Positions 38,101 through 49,639 of a DNA stretch of 64,000 nucleotides are shown here, piece by piece. The stretch lies in assembly GCA_900708905.1 (NCBI GenBank), contig CAADRB010000007.1, positions 1,291,237-1,355,236 on the forward strand. Reading direction: 5' to 3'. A program made the position numbers and the translations under genes. This stretch comes from Hymenolepis diminuta. Its lineage: Eukaryota; Platyhelminthes; Cestoda; Cyclophyllidea; Hymenolepididae. Position 1 is the stretch's first letter, and every line of letters begins with the position of its first letter. The notes below the pieces were generated by a model. It had not been told where the DNA came from and did no database searches. It saw only the letters and a program-made list of their open reading frames with translations.

Positions 38101-41100
38101 GGCTTGGAATATATTCTCCAAAAATGATTCACATTTCTGTGTAGGTTCTATGAAAGAATTGCAGTAGGAATCCTGGAAGAATGCCATATGACAGACTCAC
38201 AATCAACTTTGATAATGCTCTGTACCATGAGACCTCTCTACGGAAATCTCTCTCAACTCCTCTTAGCTGAGGAAAGCCAATCCATGGACTTCATCGAACA
38301 TCAAGCTTGTCAAATCTGTATTGAAAATATGTGGAATCAAAATCTAAGTTCCAACATTCAACTTATCTGGGTTTGTCCCGAACTGTTTAAATATTTATGT
38401 AAGAGTTCATAATGCTCGCAGAGCTTGTTTCATTTTGCAGTATTTGATTAGTCTCGTTGTTGGTGTAATCTTACCACCGTTAGTACCCTTCTTGGCCGAA
38501 TACAATTATTCTAAATCAAGGCATCCTGAACTGCAACGTTATGGACATTCAAATCCTAATAAAGTGGGTTCTGTTCTTGATTCATTTATTTGAAAACAAT
38601 AGATGCGTATGGATATTGATGTCCGACCTTGGTTGCTTTATTAATCTAAATAGCTGGATATCTAGATTTGACAAGGGAAGAGAGAAAACAGATCAACTTA
38701 GCATCTGAACTAATTCACCGATAATGATTGTGTTAAAACACGTTTGAATATGAATTACCATCACAAAATAACAACACCTAAGCGCCATTAACTTAGAGGT
38801 CACAGTCTCGGTACTCATCTGTACTAATTCAGTGAGCTAAATGAACACTAATACTGTTCAAGTCTGGCTAGTAAAGGAGGTGACAGAATTCGAGTTTATC
38901 ACAACAGGGACTCCATGATGCTATCTCTTACCCAAAATGGGTTTTGATAAACGCATGCCTAGTGAGCTTGGGTTACTATCTGGATTTCGAGCTTTCCAAA
39001 GGATACATCCTGATCAGAATGTCGGTCAGCGTTCTTTTCTCCAAAACCGTAACTTCGACGCGGAAGTGTGCTACCATATGCTTATAACTAAGAAGAGAAT
39101 GAATTTGACTGTTAATACATTTTTAGGTTAATGAAAAAAACAAGATTCCTTTCAAGTCAACGTACAAATCGAAATTCTTGGACTTTTACAAAGCGCCATG
39201 TGTTCGGTTCGCTTATAGTGCCGTAAGTATAGGTAAAATTATTCCTTTAGTGTCAAATACTTCTTTTGGGAACAAAAAATATCAGTTAAATAACCTTTAT
39301 TTATCTTATTTGCCTGATAGAATTCTTACAGGGTAGATCAAATATTGTCTTTCAACTGAATGTCAATTCCTAACGTGGGTGGAGTGGGGGGTGGGAGTGT
39401 AGGTGGATGACACACTATGTCTGGCGTTTAAACCTCCCCCTTTTGATGCGAATTGTTTTCCAGACGCTTTAGTCCATTCGTAGAAAAGGCCGTATAAAAA
39501 AATTTGGACATGTCTTTCAGTATAATATACAGTAATGTAAGGCGATTAGAATCCATCTGTCCTTCAAAATTCCATTCCTAAGGATTTGTAAAAGTTGTTG
39601 GTTGGGACTCAACTTTAAAGGCAAGTAGGTGAGAATTACGTCAGATGGTGGCTTTAAAAGCGAAGCTTTGTACTTATTAATGATTTTGTAATCTCGTATT
39701 TCCCAGTCTTGATCAGTGCAGAAAAAATACACTCGAATGGACCAAGATGACACTACATCCATTTTTAAATTTCCGAAGATTTTTTCTTATAACTTATGCC
39801 TCCGATTATGAATAAGTTATCAGTCTTTCCGGGTCAAATGATTAAGATCTTCAAAACAAGTTTTTATTATCTAAAGAAAATCAAATGGTCTATAAGGAGC
39901 CCCTCAAAGCTGCTTGATGAATTCCGTTTTACTTCGAAATAGAGTGACTAACTGGTACTTTCTCTACTTAGTACGATTCAGTTCTCTTCGTGGGTCTCTA
40001 TTTCTACTTCCTGCTGTCTACAAAATCGGATACTTCTATCACGGAGGCCGAAATCATACTAGACGTTGCCGCTGTTCTTCTCCTCATTCAACATATCGTT
40101 TTGGTAAGTTGATCTTATATCGCCTCTAAGATACATTTGTTCTGAATTGACTAACACTTTTTTTCTAAATTCAGTCAATAGAAAGCAACAAATCTGCGAA
40201 ACAGTACTTCAACAGTATCTGGAATAGAATTGTGTTGTTAACATTGTTCTTTTACATTATTGGCAGTCTACATTACGCCGATCCTCGAGTGCATGGTTTC
40301 GACATATTGGTAGTCCTGTCACGTCTCTTCCTCTCATGTTGTCTGCTATGTGCTTGTGCCTTCACACTCCACTTTCTTGTGGTCTCGAGATATATTGGCC
40401 CGAAACTGATGATGATCATCACAATAGTTAGTTTTTAATCTTTTGTATCATTTTTTAAAGAATGTAGAGTTTAAACAGAAGGAGATGTACTCTCATCTTG
40501 TGATAAAGCTGTGGCATGTCCTTTAAGTAAACTATTATTTCTAAATCAGTGGCCAACTTGATACCAGCATTTCATCAAGTTCCGAAATTGTGAGATGTAT
40601 AGAGGGATTCGATGATTTTTGATAAATGCGTTTGACTTCTTTATCCTTTATTTACAAAAAGCAATATTATATTAGTAAACTGGGGATGGAAATGTAAGCT
40701 GATGCATGAATTGCATCACACAGTCAGTAACCACAAACTGCTCCCGATGATCAGGGAAAAATATGTTCCTTTATTTGCCCTATCAAGAATCCATTGAGAA
40801 CTGAACGGAAATAAGGAATGACTATTTATAAATGTGGTTTACTTTATTTTAAATAGGAAAATATTAAGCCCTCTTATATATATTGAGGTACTTTTGACCT
40901 TCACTCGATTCAATTTGACCAATTGTTAAGTGAAAAATTTCCAACTGATGGTTTTGTTATTCAACTGTTATTATAATAAGCATGAAAATAACTTGACCGA
41001 TATACAACTAGAAAACTGTACTAAAAGGTTGATTGAAGTGGACAATAATAGCCTTGTGTCCGTATAGCAAATAAGTGTATGGAATAAAACAATACTAGTT

Positions 41101-44100
41101 TACCTCGAGTAAGTTGATTGGATTAATTTAGCCTCCCAACAAGACCAACAGGCTTACTGTTTTACTTTCGAACGAACATAACTCATATTTGACTTATTTT
41201 TGTACCCAATCTCTGGAAAAAAACACTCAAGGCACTTATTGGATGGATGCTGTAGGGGATGCTACACCAATATGTCGTCCCCCTAAGCAGTCCAAATAGC
41301 CTCTAGCAGAGTCCTCTATTATCAATTCACTGCCAAATTAGTTAAGCTATGCCCAGAATGGTAAGAACCGGTAAGATGCTGAGTGGAGAGGGTTTATCAC
41401 ACACTTCATTTTGTGTGTGTCGTTGTCAAAAGCTTAGTCATTAAATATAAAACCATGCTAGACTACAGGCATCTTGTTTGCTGATTGTTTGAGGAGGTCT
41501 CTGTACACACGACCCCGCTTGTTCTCTACGCGACGGATTATATCTCGAACTTCTCAGAAAGTTCTAGCGCAAGTGATTCAACCAGCCTTGTTAGCGTTGT
41601 GAACCCTACAATGCTGAGTTTACTGATTCCCATCGTACCTGTCTGGTTTTAAAAACTTCTTTTTAGAATGCCCTTTATCTTAGTCACTCTCCTAACTTTT
41701 GTTTGTCATCATGAATTTAAAACATTTCAAAATTAAGTGATATGGTTTATCGCAGATACAGATCTTCGTACAGAATTTGATATGCTCCGCTACAAGCGAT
41801 TATTGATGTCTTTTGATTTTAAATACTATAATAAGTGAATATTCTCGATGAAATTAAATTACCAGACCAGTTTGAATACTCCTATTAGTTTTGAATTATT
41901 ATTTCCATTCCTAGATGAGAAGAGATATGCTGCCGTATATGGCGATTATCTGCGTTTTCTGGCTGATATTCAGCCTCTTCACAGTGGCTATGATTCTCAA
42001 ACCCACCGGAACAATTAGTTTCGAGGACCAGGGAAACAAAATTCTCATTATAATTCGTGGCTACTTCTTCTCAATGTTTGGCGAATTTAATATACCTGAT
42101 AATGTCCAAAGTATTGGTAAATTCCGTACCATATTACTTACGCGATGTGCTCTTATTTCGATGATGTAGGGTAACAGCAAGCACATTAGGATATTTATCG
42201 CCTGGAAGGCTGAACAGGTCAGAATAAAAATTTTAAAAACAGCCCCACAGGAAGAGCAGGATATTAGATTGCGCCTCATTGTCATTATTGAACTTTCAGT
42301 GACATAGATGGTTAATTATGTTCAAGAATAGGGCCGGTTGAATGTGAGTTCCTCATGAGAGCAACTCCAGGATACCATTCTTCAATCCAAGTCTAGTGTT
42401 GTTAAAACCTTCCGTAATGACTTGACAAATGTGTCTTTTATACATTGTCAAGTCAATAATATATCATATTATTTTAGGCCAAGATACGGTCATTATTAGA
42501 GAGTTGACTTTGGAGACGCTCAAGACAATATGTGATAGATCAAACACGTCCATGTTTCAGCGTCTCATTGAAGATTATTTGTGATTGGACAGGGTTTAGC
42601 ATTGGATCAATAATATTTTTTAGATGACTTTATCTAAACATGTTTAATGGGATTTCATAATAACTGATAACGCCGAATGTTACAGACTGTGTTTTGTACT
42701 AACCGTAGAAGAGTATGCGGAGAACTGCTATCGGATAGGCGATTGTACCTACCTTGGAGCCGAGTACATTTATCCTATCATCATGATAGTTTATGTACTT
42801 CTGACTCACGTTCTTCTCCTTAATCTTCTAATCGCCATGTTCACGTAAGTCTTTCTTTGAGCTTCTGGTACTAAAGTTAATATTACTCAATATGAGCAAT
42901 CGGTGAAGAAAGGGAGAGATAGAAAACTTCCGTAATAACGTTAGGGTCACATCGGTCGAATTGATGCAATAAGTCAAGTCACTCATGTCTTCAGATCAGT
43001 TCGGAGGTGGCAGACTAGCCGTCCCAGTTTATATACAAAACATTTTTTTGTTAGACATCACTCATGTCTCGTTGTCGGTGTCTTGGCGTGATAATCGACA
43101 TCTGTTTAGGTATCTGTGTACAAACACCACCTGTGACCACCTGTGAACACTATAGTGGAGATCTTATCACCAGTCAATCACTTCTAATCGCCAGTTTTTG
43201 ATAGACATCTGCTACCTATAGCAACTTCCAAGTCCGAAAGGTGAGATTTTAACGACATCCTGGCATCCTGAAGCCATTCCTAAGTGGAATTTGCATTCTA
43301 CTGCCCCTCTTTTTGACCAGAATACACTAGATTAATGGGCACAAATGAACATTGACAGGCGTGTTCATTGATCACTACTGGAGCACGCATCCCCATCAAT
43401 AAAGTATACGGAGGAAGGCACAACACCGAGCAAGCTACTGTTGATGATACGCTCGGTTATTATACGATTTTCATGAATATATAGACATTGGCTCTGCTTA
43501 TAAATCGCCAATCAGCAGATAAAATGTTCGGTGTTGATGTTGAATGAATTCTGATATCGAAATGAACTCCATTACTTTTGGTATAGTTCAAGTATATTAT
43601 TAAATATTTCATTAATCTTGGTGTTTCTGAAAAAATTAGCAAGCGCTATTCCCGAATGGAGCACATTTCCAAACAGTTATGGGCAATGCAAAAATTTGGT
43701 TTGGCCAAATCTTTCGCCAGAGCACCACCGCTCCCTTTTCCCTACGTTATCGTGTGGCCCTTCTACTCGGCTTTCCATCTCATCTACCGCACCTATAAGA
43801 ACAAGCCCCAGACCGATACACCCTTCTGCAAGTCATGAATTACATATTTGACTTAATAAACTATAGGCTATACAATAGATGAGACTCAACAGCGCCAGAT
43901 CGTAAATTGGCAGAAGCTCCGAAGCTTGGATTATCTGTATCGCCATCCCGAAGCTTACTCGCAAATGAGGGCTCAGGTACGAAGTGGAAAGGGTGGCAAG
44001 AAGGATTGGTGGATTGAACCGGATGTTGAGGAAGAAAGTCAGGAGGCACACATTGCTGAGACTGGTGCTAAACTATCAACTGAGCTTATTGAGACGCGTC

Positions 44101-47100
44101 TAGTGGGATTGGAAATGCGTCTTGCAGTAGCAAATTTTGCTTCTGCTAATTTGTCAAATCAAGCACCGGTAAGATCAGTTATTTAGTACTGAAACTGAGC
44201 GAAACTATCATCAGTGCGACGATGAAACTGCATTCCAGTTAGAGTACTGGGAGAGTCCTGGGAATTAAGTGGTTTTATTTTGGCTATATAGAAAATGTAT
44301 GATTAACTCACAGTAAATATTATTAGGCCAAAATATGGCTCCTTATTTTTACTACGTTTCAAATCGTCTGTAAAATCGTGGCTTAGTATGCTGGTTAAAA
44401 GACCACTTAATAGGCTCATAGATATTCAGGATGGCAAAAATTAGGTTGCATCAAACTTGAACTAATCTTTTTTTGAGATCATTCAATTGTATTAAAGTAG
44501 CACTTTTCCCAATAGTAAAACTACTCTGATATTCAAACTGAGTAAGGCTCAGAGTCAAGTTCTTAGAAATCTAATGATCTTCTTTGAAGCTGGCAGAACA
44601 CAGGTATCTTTCCTAAAATCAGAAGATCAGGAGTTGAATTGGACCAAAAAAGTATTAAACTATCGAAATAGAAAGAAAGCAGAATGAAGGGAGAGTAGGA
44701 TGAGAACAGCCGGTAGACAGGTCACAACTGATTATGTGTCACAAGGTCATATGGTCACCTATTAGGCATTGGATGCGAATTTTGTGTCGACTGTGTTGGG
44801 CTAGTTCATGTGATCCAATGTTCAATCCTTTCTGTCAGATAAAATGAAGAACAAAGACAGTATAGAGCTTACGTCTAATTTGTAATCAATTGCATATACA
44901 ATTAATAATGCATTGATTATAAATAAGTTCGAGATCTGCTCTCATGCCAGTTTCTTCTTAAGGGTTAATTGAGTACCTTTTTACCTACTTTTCAGGCCAC
45001 TATATTAGAAAAATTCCTTGCCATTAACATTTGAATTTGCCTCACTGGCGTTGGAACACAACTTTTGATCACATTCAACGATAATATTAACCGTTTAACA
45101 ATAATTGTAATTTTAGCCAAAATACGCACTAGAAACTCCGAGTATATCCCGAGATCACGACAAGGTAAACGATACAATTAAAATTATTATCAAATATACC
45201 TATTTATTACCCATTTTAATTATATATTTTTTTTTAATAGACGAGAATAGCTTCTCTCGAAGAGGGTGGACAAGTTATTAATCGTTCCCAGAGTAAATGT
45301 TTTGGTAAGTTTTCTTCAAAAAATTACGAATTTTGGCCCTAGATCCATTTATTGCTCTACTTATAGTTTATTACAAAAGAGGAATTTCTATATATGAGTA
45401 AATACGTTACCACTTGATGATTGAAATATTTCGTCACATTCTTTACGAAAATATTTTGATTTTTCGCCTTTATATCTCTGTGACTCAAATCCCTACCTAT
45501 CGTGTCTAGACGAGTTTATTGATTCTCTCCATTTTAATAACTGTCCCATTTTATTTAATTATACACTTGCACTCATACCCTCACTCGCGTCTTTGTCTAA
45601 ATGATTCATAAACTGTCTTTGTATTTTTACTTAGAGACTCACAACACACGTTTGTCCTATATCTGCTCCTACGCTTTCCTCTCATTTCTTTTTTACTCTC
45701 CCGAATCCTCATCGTGGTTTATTCAATACAATTTTGTCTGCTAAACTCTTTACGTTCTACTTTTTGGAACTGCTGTTTGCCATAGTTATCTGCTAGCTAC
45801 AGTCCTAGCTTCTACAATCTAGTTCTGGTTCATTAGTTCCTACAGTTTGGTAACTCTTAAATTGGTGAACTCGACTCCGGTTGCTCCAACGGGCCGTACC
45901 TTTGCCAATGCTTAAGCTGAATAGAATAAGGATTACGGTATGATGCTCACGGAATTTGAGAACAGGAGTCGCCATTATGTATACATGTATTACAAATAAT
46001 GATGCATTTTTAAATCTCTTTTTTATAGACCCTTTTAATTTTGAGTTTGACATTTTCACCACAGATACATTCCACATGTCAAAATTAACGAATTTCGAAC
46101 CTGAGAAGTTGCAATTTAAACAATTCACCTACGATAACCACAAAGTGACCTACTTCAACAACCCTCAAGATGATATAACACCGCATTCTCTTACTCGCTT
46201 CATTCCGTGGACGGTAAGTTCGAATACTTTTATGCATTACTTTGAAATTCATTTCGTTTTTTATTCCAAAACAATGTGATCATAATACATAGCCCATATA
46301 TTCTTTTAATTTCACAATTAAACTGGACTTATCTTTACAGGCCGTTATAATGTACTAGATATAAGCATTCAATCATTAAGGAGAAAGAACAAAGGTCAGC
46401 CACTCTGTCGATCAATTCTTATTCAGAGAATATAGGCAAATTTATTTACGACTATGAAATTCCTAACGAATTGAGGATTTAATTCGATCCAGAATGTGTT
46501 ATAAGCATTTATGCTGTACAGACCAGTGTCCTAAAGGAACTTCTCTGATGAGGAAGTGGGGCATTACTCTGTCTTAAGCAGTATTAATCGGCGCAACTAA
46601 TCGAGGGTGCTCTAAAGTTACAAAAATGATTCCTTTGTAACTGTTTTTGTTGACTGCTAAAGCATAGGTGAAGACGATCTAAACTCATCGTTATTGGTTT
46701 TAAGTGAAGAATCTCCCTACAATTTTTTCTGTAATTAAAATGCATGTTTGTTAGCAGTGATAACGAAATCGACAAAGTTCTAACAAGTTTTCCTGTTTTT
46801 CTAAATAGGAGGAGTTTCCGAATTACGAACCAAAAATGTTGGACAACCGTGAGCGCTTTTCACCAGACTGGACGACCGAAGAGATGGAAGAGGGTAACAC
46901 AAAAGGACGAAAATCAATGGTTTTGTTGAAAAACCCCACTGGAAGAACCGGTACTGCGGGTAGAGGCCTTCTCCCCAATTTTGGACCAAACTCAGCAGTT
47001 GTTGTGGTGTTTATTTTGGTAGAAAATTTGCCCAAGTATGAATCCAATTCAAGTGAAGGGGAAGTGCTACACAGAATTCTGCTCAGAAGCTGTCCACCAC

Positions 47101-47755
47101 GAAAACACCAACTTCCTTGGGTAGGAAGCTTCTTAATTTCCTTGCATTTAATCTCAGTGTTTTAACGAAGTTCTTATCTCTTTTTCACAGTTCATCTGCA
47201 AGCATACCGCCGACTGCGATAAATTGGCTTGCATGCAAAGTCTGTTTCTTTCTTATATGCACTCAGTAATTGATGAGGCATCAAAGTTAGATTCAAATCA
47301 GACTTTGATATACCGTTTAATAGTTGAGGAACTTGACAAATGCCCCATCCGATTGGTAGGTATCATTAATTTTGTTACTTAATTAGATCTGAGTAGAAAA
47401 ATAATCTATTACTTATGTAATCGCAGTGCCACTTAGGGGAGTTGGAGGATTGGGTGAACTGCGATAACGCATGGATCGATATCACTGCTATTTGTGTTCG
47501 TATTACAGCGAACTTCCGTTTCTGGGATGTCATTCCGCAAGTACGTTTATATATCATTTTTCATGACCGCTTTCTTAATGATTTTAAATCATTACTGTTT
47601 TTAAATCATCCGTGTTTTAGCTATTTACCACCACGTCTTCAAAAGCTGAATGGTTTGAAGTCAGTAAGTTACCACCAGTGAAATCCAGTCACTTCAGCTG
47701 TTTGGCCTACTTCCTCGAAGTCTACCTTCGAAACCAGGCTCAAATCGATGTTTGA
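32149..47755 (+). CDS. TRPM-type cation channel with C-terminal NUDT9-like domain (TRPM2-like), 28 exons
   Basis: Predicted plasma-membrane, non-selective cation channel subunit of about 1532 aa (human TRPM2 is 1503). Exons: 32149-32325, 32450-32834, 33345-33511, 34127-34304, 34484-34587, 34624-34715, 34786-34946, 36577-36692, 36744-36896, 36975-37022, 37072-37210, 37282-37492, 38145-38370, 38441-38563, 39127-39222, 39972-40103, 40175-40426, 41915-42116, 42709-42844, 43640-43827, 43867-44168, 45117-45164, 45241-45292, 46029-46213, 46809-47120, 47191-47355, 47427-47540, 47621-47755. The frame is open throughout. N-terminal TRPM homology regions span about 1-720 (CGNC motif; FGQFEKAVSPVVSQYVRL; GTWILTDG). 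S1-S6 span about 784-1032, with filter FGE (975-977), paired pore-loop Cys994 and Cys1000, and S6 LLLNLLIAMF. Then come a TRP helix (PPLPFPYVIVWPF), a coiled coil (TRIASLEE) and NUDT9H (NPTGRTG at 1333, then DNAWID). The true start may lie in an upstream exon, because the frame continues as IF before the Met to an AG at 32141-32142. AATAAA at 47861-47866 is the likely polyadenylation signal. Confidence 0.87.
34947..36576 (+). other. TRPM intron 7 (1630 nt)
   Basis: The intron runs from GTAAGT at 34947 to TTGCAG at 36576. A (CT)n run lies at about 36340-36352. No embedded gene was recognised; the open frames at 35727-35924 and 36050-36271 look like noise. Confidence 0.75.
38800..38945 (+). repeat. 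tRNA-derived SINE-like repeat, copy 3 (in TRPM intron 14)
   Basis: The body reads GGCTAGTAAAGGAGGTGACA, GAATTCGAGTTTATCACAAC, AGGGACTCCATGATGCTATC, TCTTACCC. Its order of blocks matches GGCTAATAAAGGGAATGACA and what follows in the copy at 49425. It lies wholly inside the intron at 38564-39126. Confidence 0.6.
40427..41914 (+). other. TRPM intron 17 (1488 nt)
   Basis: The intron lies between the S4 and S5 exons, from the non-standard but acceptable donor GTTAGT to CCTAG. I see nothing recognisable in it. Confidence 0.75.
42315..42405 (+). repeat. tRNA-derived SINE-like repeat, copy 4 (partial, in TRPM intron 18)
   Basis: The segment GAATGTGAGTTCCTCATGAG, AGCAACTCCAGGATACCATT, CTTCAATCCAAG matches the 3' body of the copy at 26795. 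The head is not recognisable. Confidence 0.45.
43828..43866 (+). other. 39-nt GC-AG intron in TRPM
   Basis: The TRP-helix exon and the following exon are both open but can only be joined in frame by using GCAAGT as a 5' splice site (exon ends CCCTTCT, phase 1) with the acceptor AACTATAG. The only nearby GT is a poor donor and gives the wrong phase. GC-AG introns are a known minority class that relies on an otherwise good match to U1, as seen here. Confidence 0.7.
44169..45116 (+). other. TRPM intron 21 (948 nt)
   Basis: The intron lies within the linker before the coiled coil, from GTAAGA to TTTTAG. No feature was recognised in it. Confidence 0.75.
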
Positions 47756-49013
47756 AAATCGATGCACATCTGAAAATTTCGATCCCACTAAACAGTGGAA
47801 CTTTATAATTTCCTTCGGTGTATTCTTGAAGCCTCTGTTTTTTTCTTAATTAAGGATCTGAATAAATTTAAAAGATGCTTCTTTTTCGAGTTTTTAAAAT
47901 TTATTTTATGGAAAAGAAAATGAAATGCTATAGGTTTTGCTGAGAGGCTTTTTAAATTATTATATCTTAAAATAGGTATTCTTTTCCAAATGGTCTGTTT
48001 TTATGCAGCCCAAAAGGGGAAAGAGAAGATCTATTACTAATAACAGTTAAGTACAGTTAGGAGCTAAGGGGAGCGATGAATGTAACAAAGTATAGAAACT
48101 TTATATCAAACTAGTTGTATAAGCTACAGCGGTTAGATCTCAATCACTTCGGACTTGAATAGGCTGTAACTATACCATACTTATATTGAGTAGTTTCATA
48201 GCTATATTAATGGTAGGCTGAATATATGCTATATATATGGTGATGAGAGTGTTACGCATTGAAATGAGTTTGAAAATGTGAGACCCGTTTGATCATAATT
48301 TGTCAATTCGCCAGGAGAGTGGAAAATTTGAAAGCAAAAATCACAATCCACAGATTTCTGTGATGCTGCGGGAATCTAAGTTTTGAATTTTGAATTGTAT
48401 ACATAAGTGATAGTTAAGCCAAAATTACACATATAAATGGAACACCGATTCATTATTTTTTAACTTTCTAATAAGCCACAATCTGCCTTTTGAAATCTGC
48501 TCATGAACTGGTTCAGGAAGTTGAATGGTGGGATGACTTCCTACTTGAACCAGAAGAATGCACACACCTTATTTAAACTATAATTAGTACAAACGTACAA
48601 TGCACGAGTGATCCACTCAAGAATTAATCCGATAGGGAATGAAGATATTGATGCAATCTGTTAGATATCTGGAAATTTCAAACGATTTTTTACTCATTGT
48701 AATCTGAGGGTAACTAAAACTTGACAATTTTTGGGAAATTAAAGTGCACATAATAGAAATAAGCTGTCATTTGAATAGTTGCCTTAACTATGCTCAATAT
48801 AACTCAACCGAGGTAATTTCAAATTAAATATGAATCAAGTTAATAAAACTAGAGTCGTCGAAATTCATTTTACGGCTTGATTCGGTTTAGGTTAAATCTG
48901 CAGTTTCCTCAAAGAGTTTACACCAAGCAATGGGTGAGAAATATGCTACAATTTGTCATTATTTCTAATGTATGAGTAAAGTTCTAATAAGCCTTTTAAT
49001 TCGACTGCTTCAG

Positions 49014-49258
49014 AAGAAATTTCTGATAGGGAGAATCTCCCCAGAAAATCTGATGATGAGGATGAAACAACTACGAAGCGACAAAAATGTGGAAGAGCCT
49101 TTGGGGAAATTTTAAGAGATTTCTCTCATTTTTGCCCAGTTTCGTTTGTTATCCTTACAATTTTTGTCCTTGGTATTTTCCTTTTGGTAATCTTCTCCGA
49201 CGCAATTTTCTCGTGGACACATGATTATCTTAGACGGTTTACTGAAAATTTTAAATAA
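49014..49258 (+). CDS. terminal exon encoding a single-pass membrane tail; separate gene or alternative TRPM 3' exon
   Basis: After a good acceptor (GACTGCTTCAG) an open frame begins in phase 1 with EEISDRENLPRKSDDEDETT. It continues through a basic/Cys stretch (KRQKCGRAFGEILRDF) into a hydrophobic helix (PVSFVILTIFVLGIFLLVIF) and ends DYLRRFTENFK with TAA at 49256-49258. An AATAAA (49254-49259) overlaps the stop. There is no in-frame Met, so an upstream exon is required. None is evident between 47756 and 49013, but a strong donor inside the last TRPM exon (GTCA, then GTAAGT at 47664) has exactly the compatible phase. It is either the last exon of an unseen gene or an alternative TRPM end. 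Confidence 0.5.
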
Positions 49259-49424
49259 ATATTGCGAATTGCTGGATTTTTTGAGCGTACGTCATTTAAA
49301 TCAGTTTTGTTTTTTCGGTTTTTATAATAAGTTGATCAGAATATCAAAATTATAGTGGAGTAAGGACCAAAGTCATTGGCTTACAGAGACTAGACGAAAA
49401 GAGAGTAATTTTTCACAGGTGTAC

Positions 49425-49635
49425 GGTGACGGTGCGGTGGCTAACGTGCTCGTCTGTGGAGTCAGAGATTATCAATACGACGCCCATCGGTGCACATCCA
49501 GTGAGTTGATTGACCAGTCGCACTGATTTAGTTTGGCTAATAAAGGGAATGACAAAATTTGTATTCCTCACCAGAAAGGCATCATGATACTACTTCTTTA
49601 TGCCGGGGAGTGTTGGGAAACACTTTCCTGAATGA
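49425..49635 (+). repeat. tRNA-derived SINE-like repeat, copy 5 (best preserved head)
   Basis: The head contains TGGCTAACGTG at about 49439-49449, which fits the RNA polymerase III A-box pattern, followed by CTCGTCTGTGGAGTCAGAGA. The body includes GGCTAATAAAGGGAATGACA, then TATTCCTCACCAGAAAGGCA, then TCATGATACTACTTCTTTAT. It matches the other copies block by block. The B-box is degenerate. Confidence 0.6.
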
Positions 49636-49639
49636 CCTT

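Noticed and set aside
42478..42590. Possible extra TRPM exon after TTTTAG in intron 18
   Set aside because: It is open for about 35 codons but lacks a donor, and exons 18 and 19 already join in frame with the family pattern.
48519..48578. Exon-like fragment EVEWWDDFLLEPEEC after a CAG
   Set aside because: It hits a stop within 19 codons, has no donor and does not join to neighbouring exons. The resemblance to a splicing-factor motif is too short to trust.
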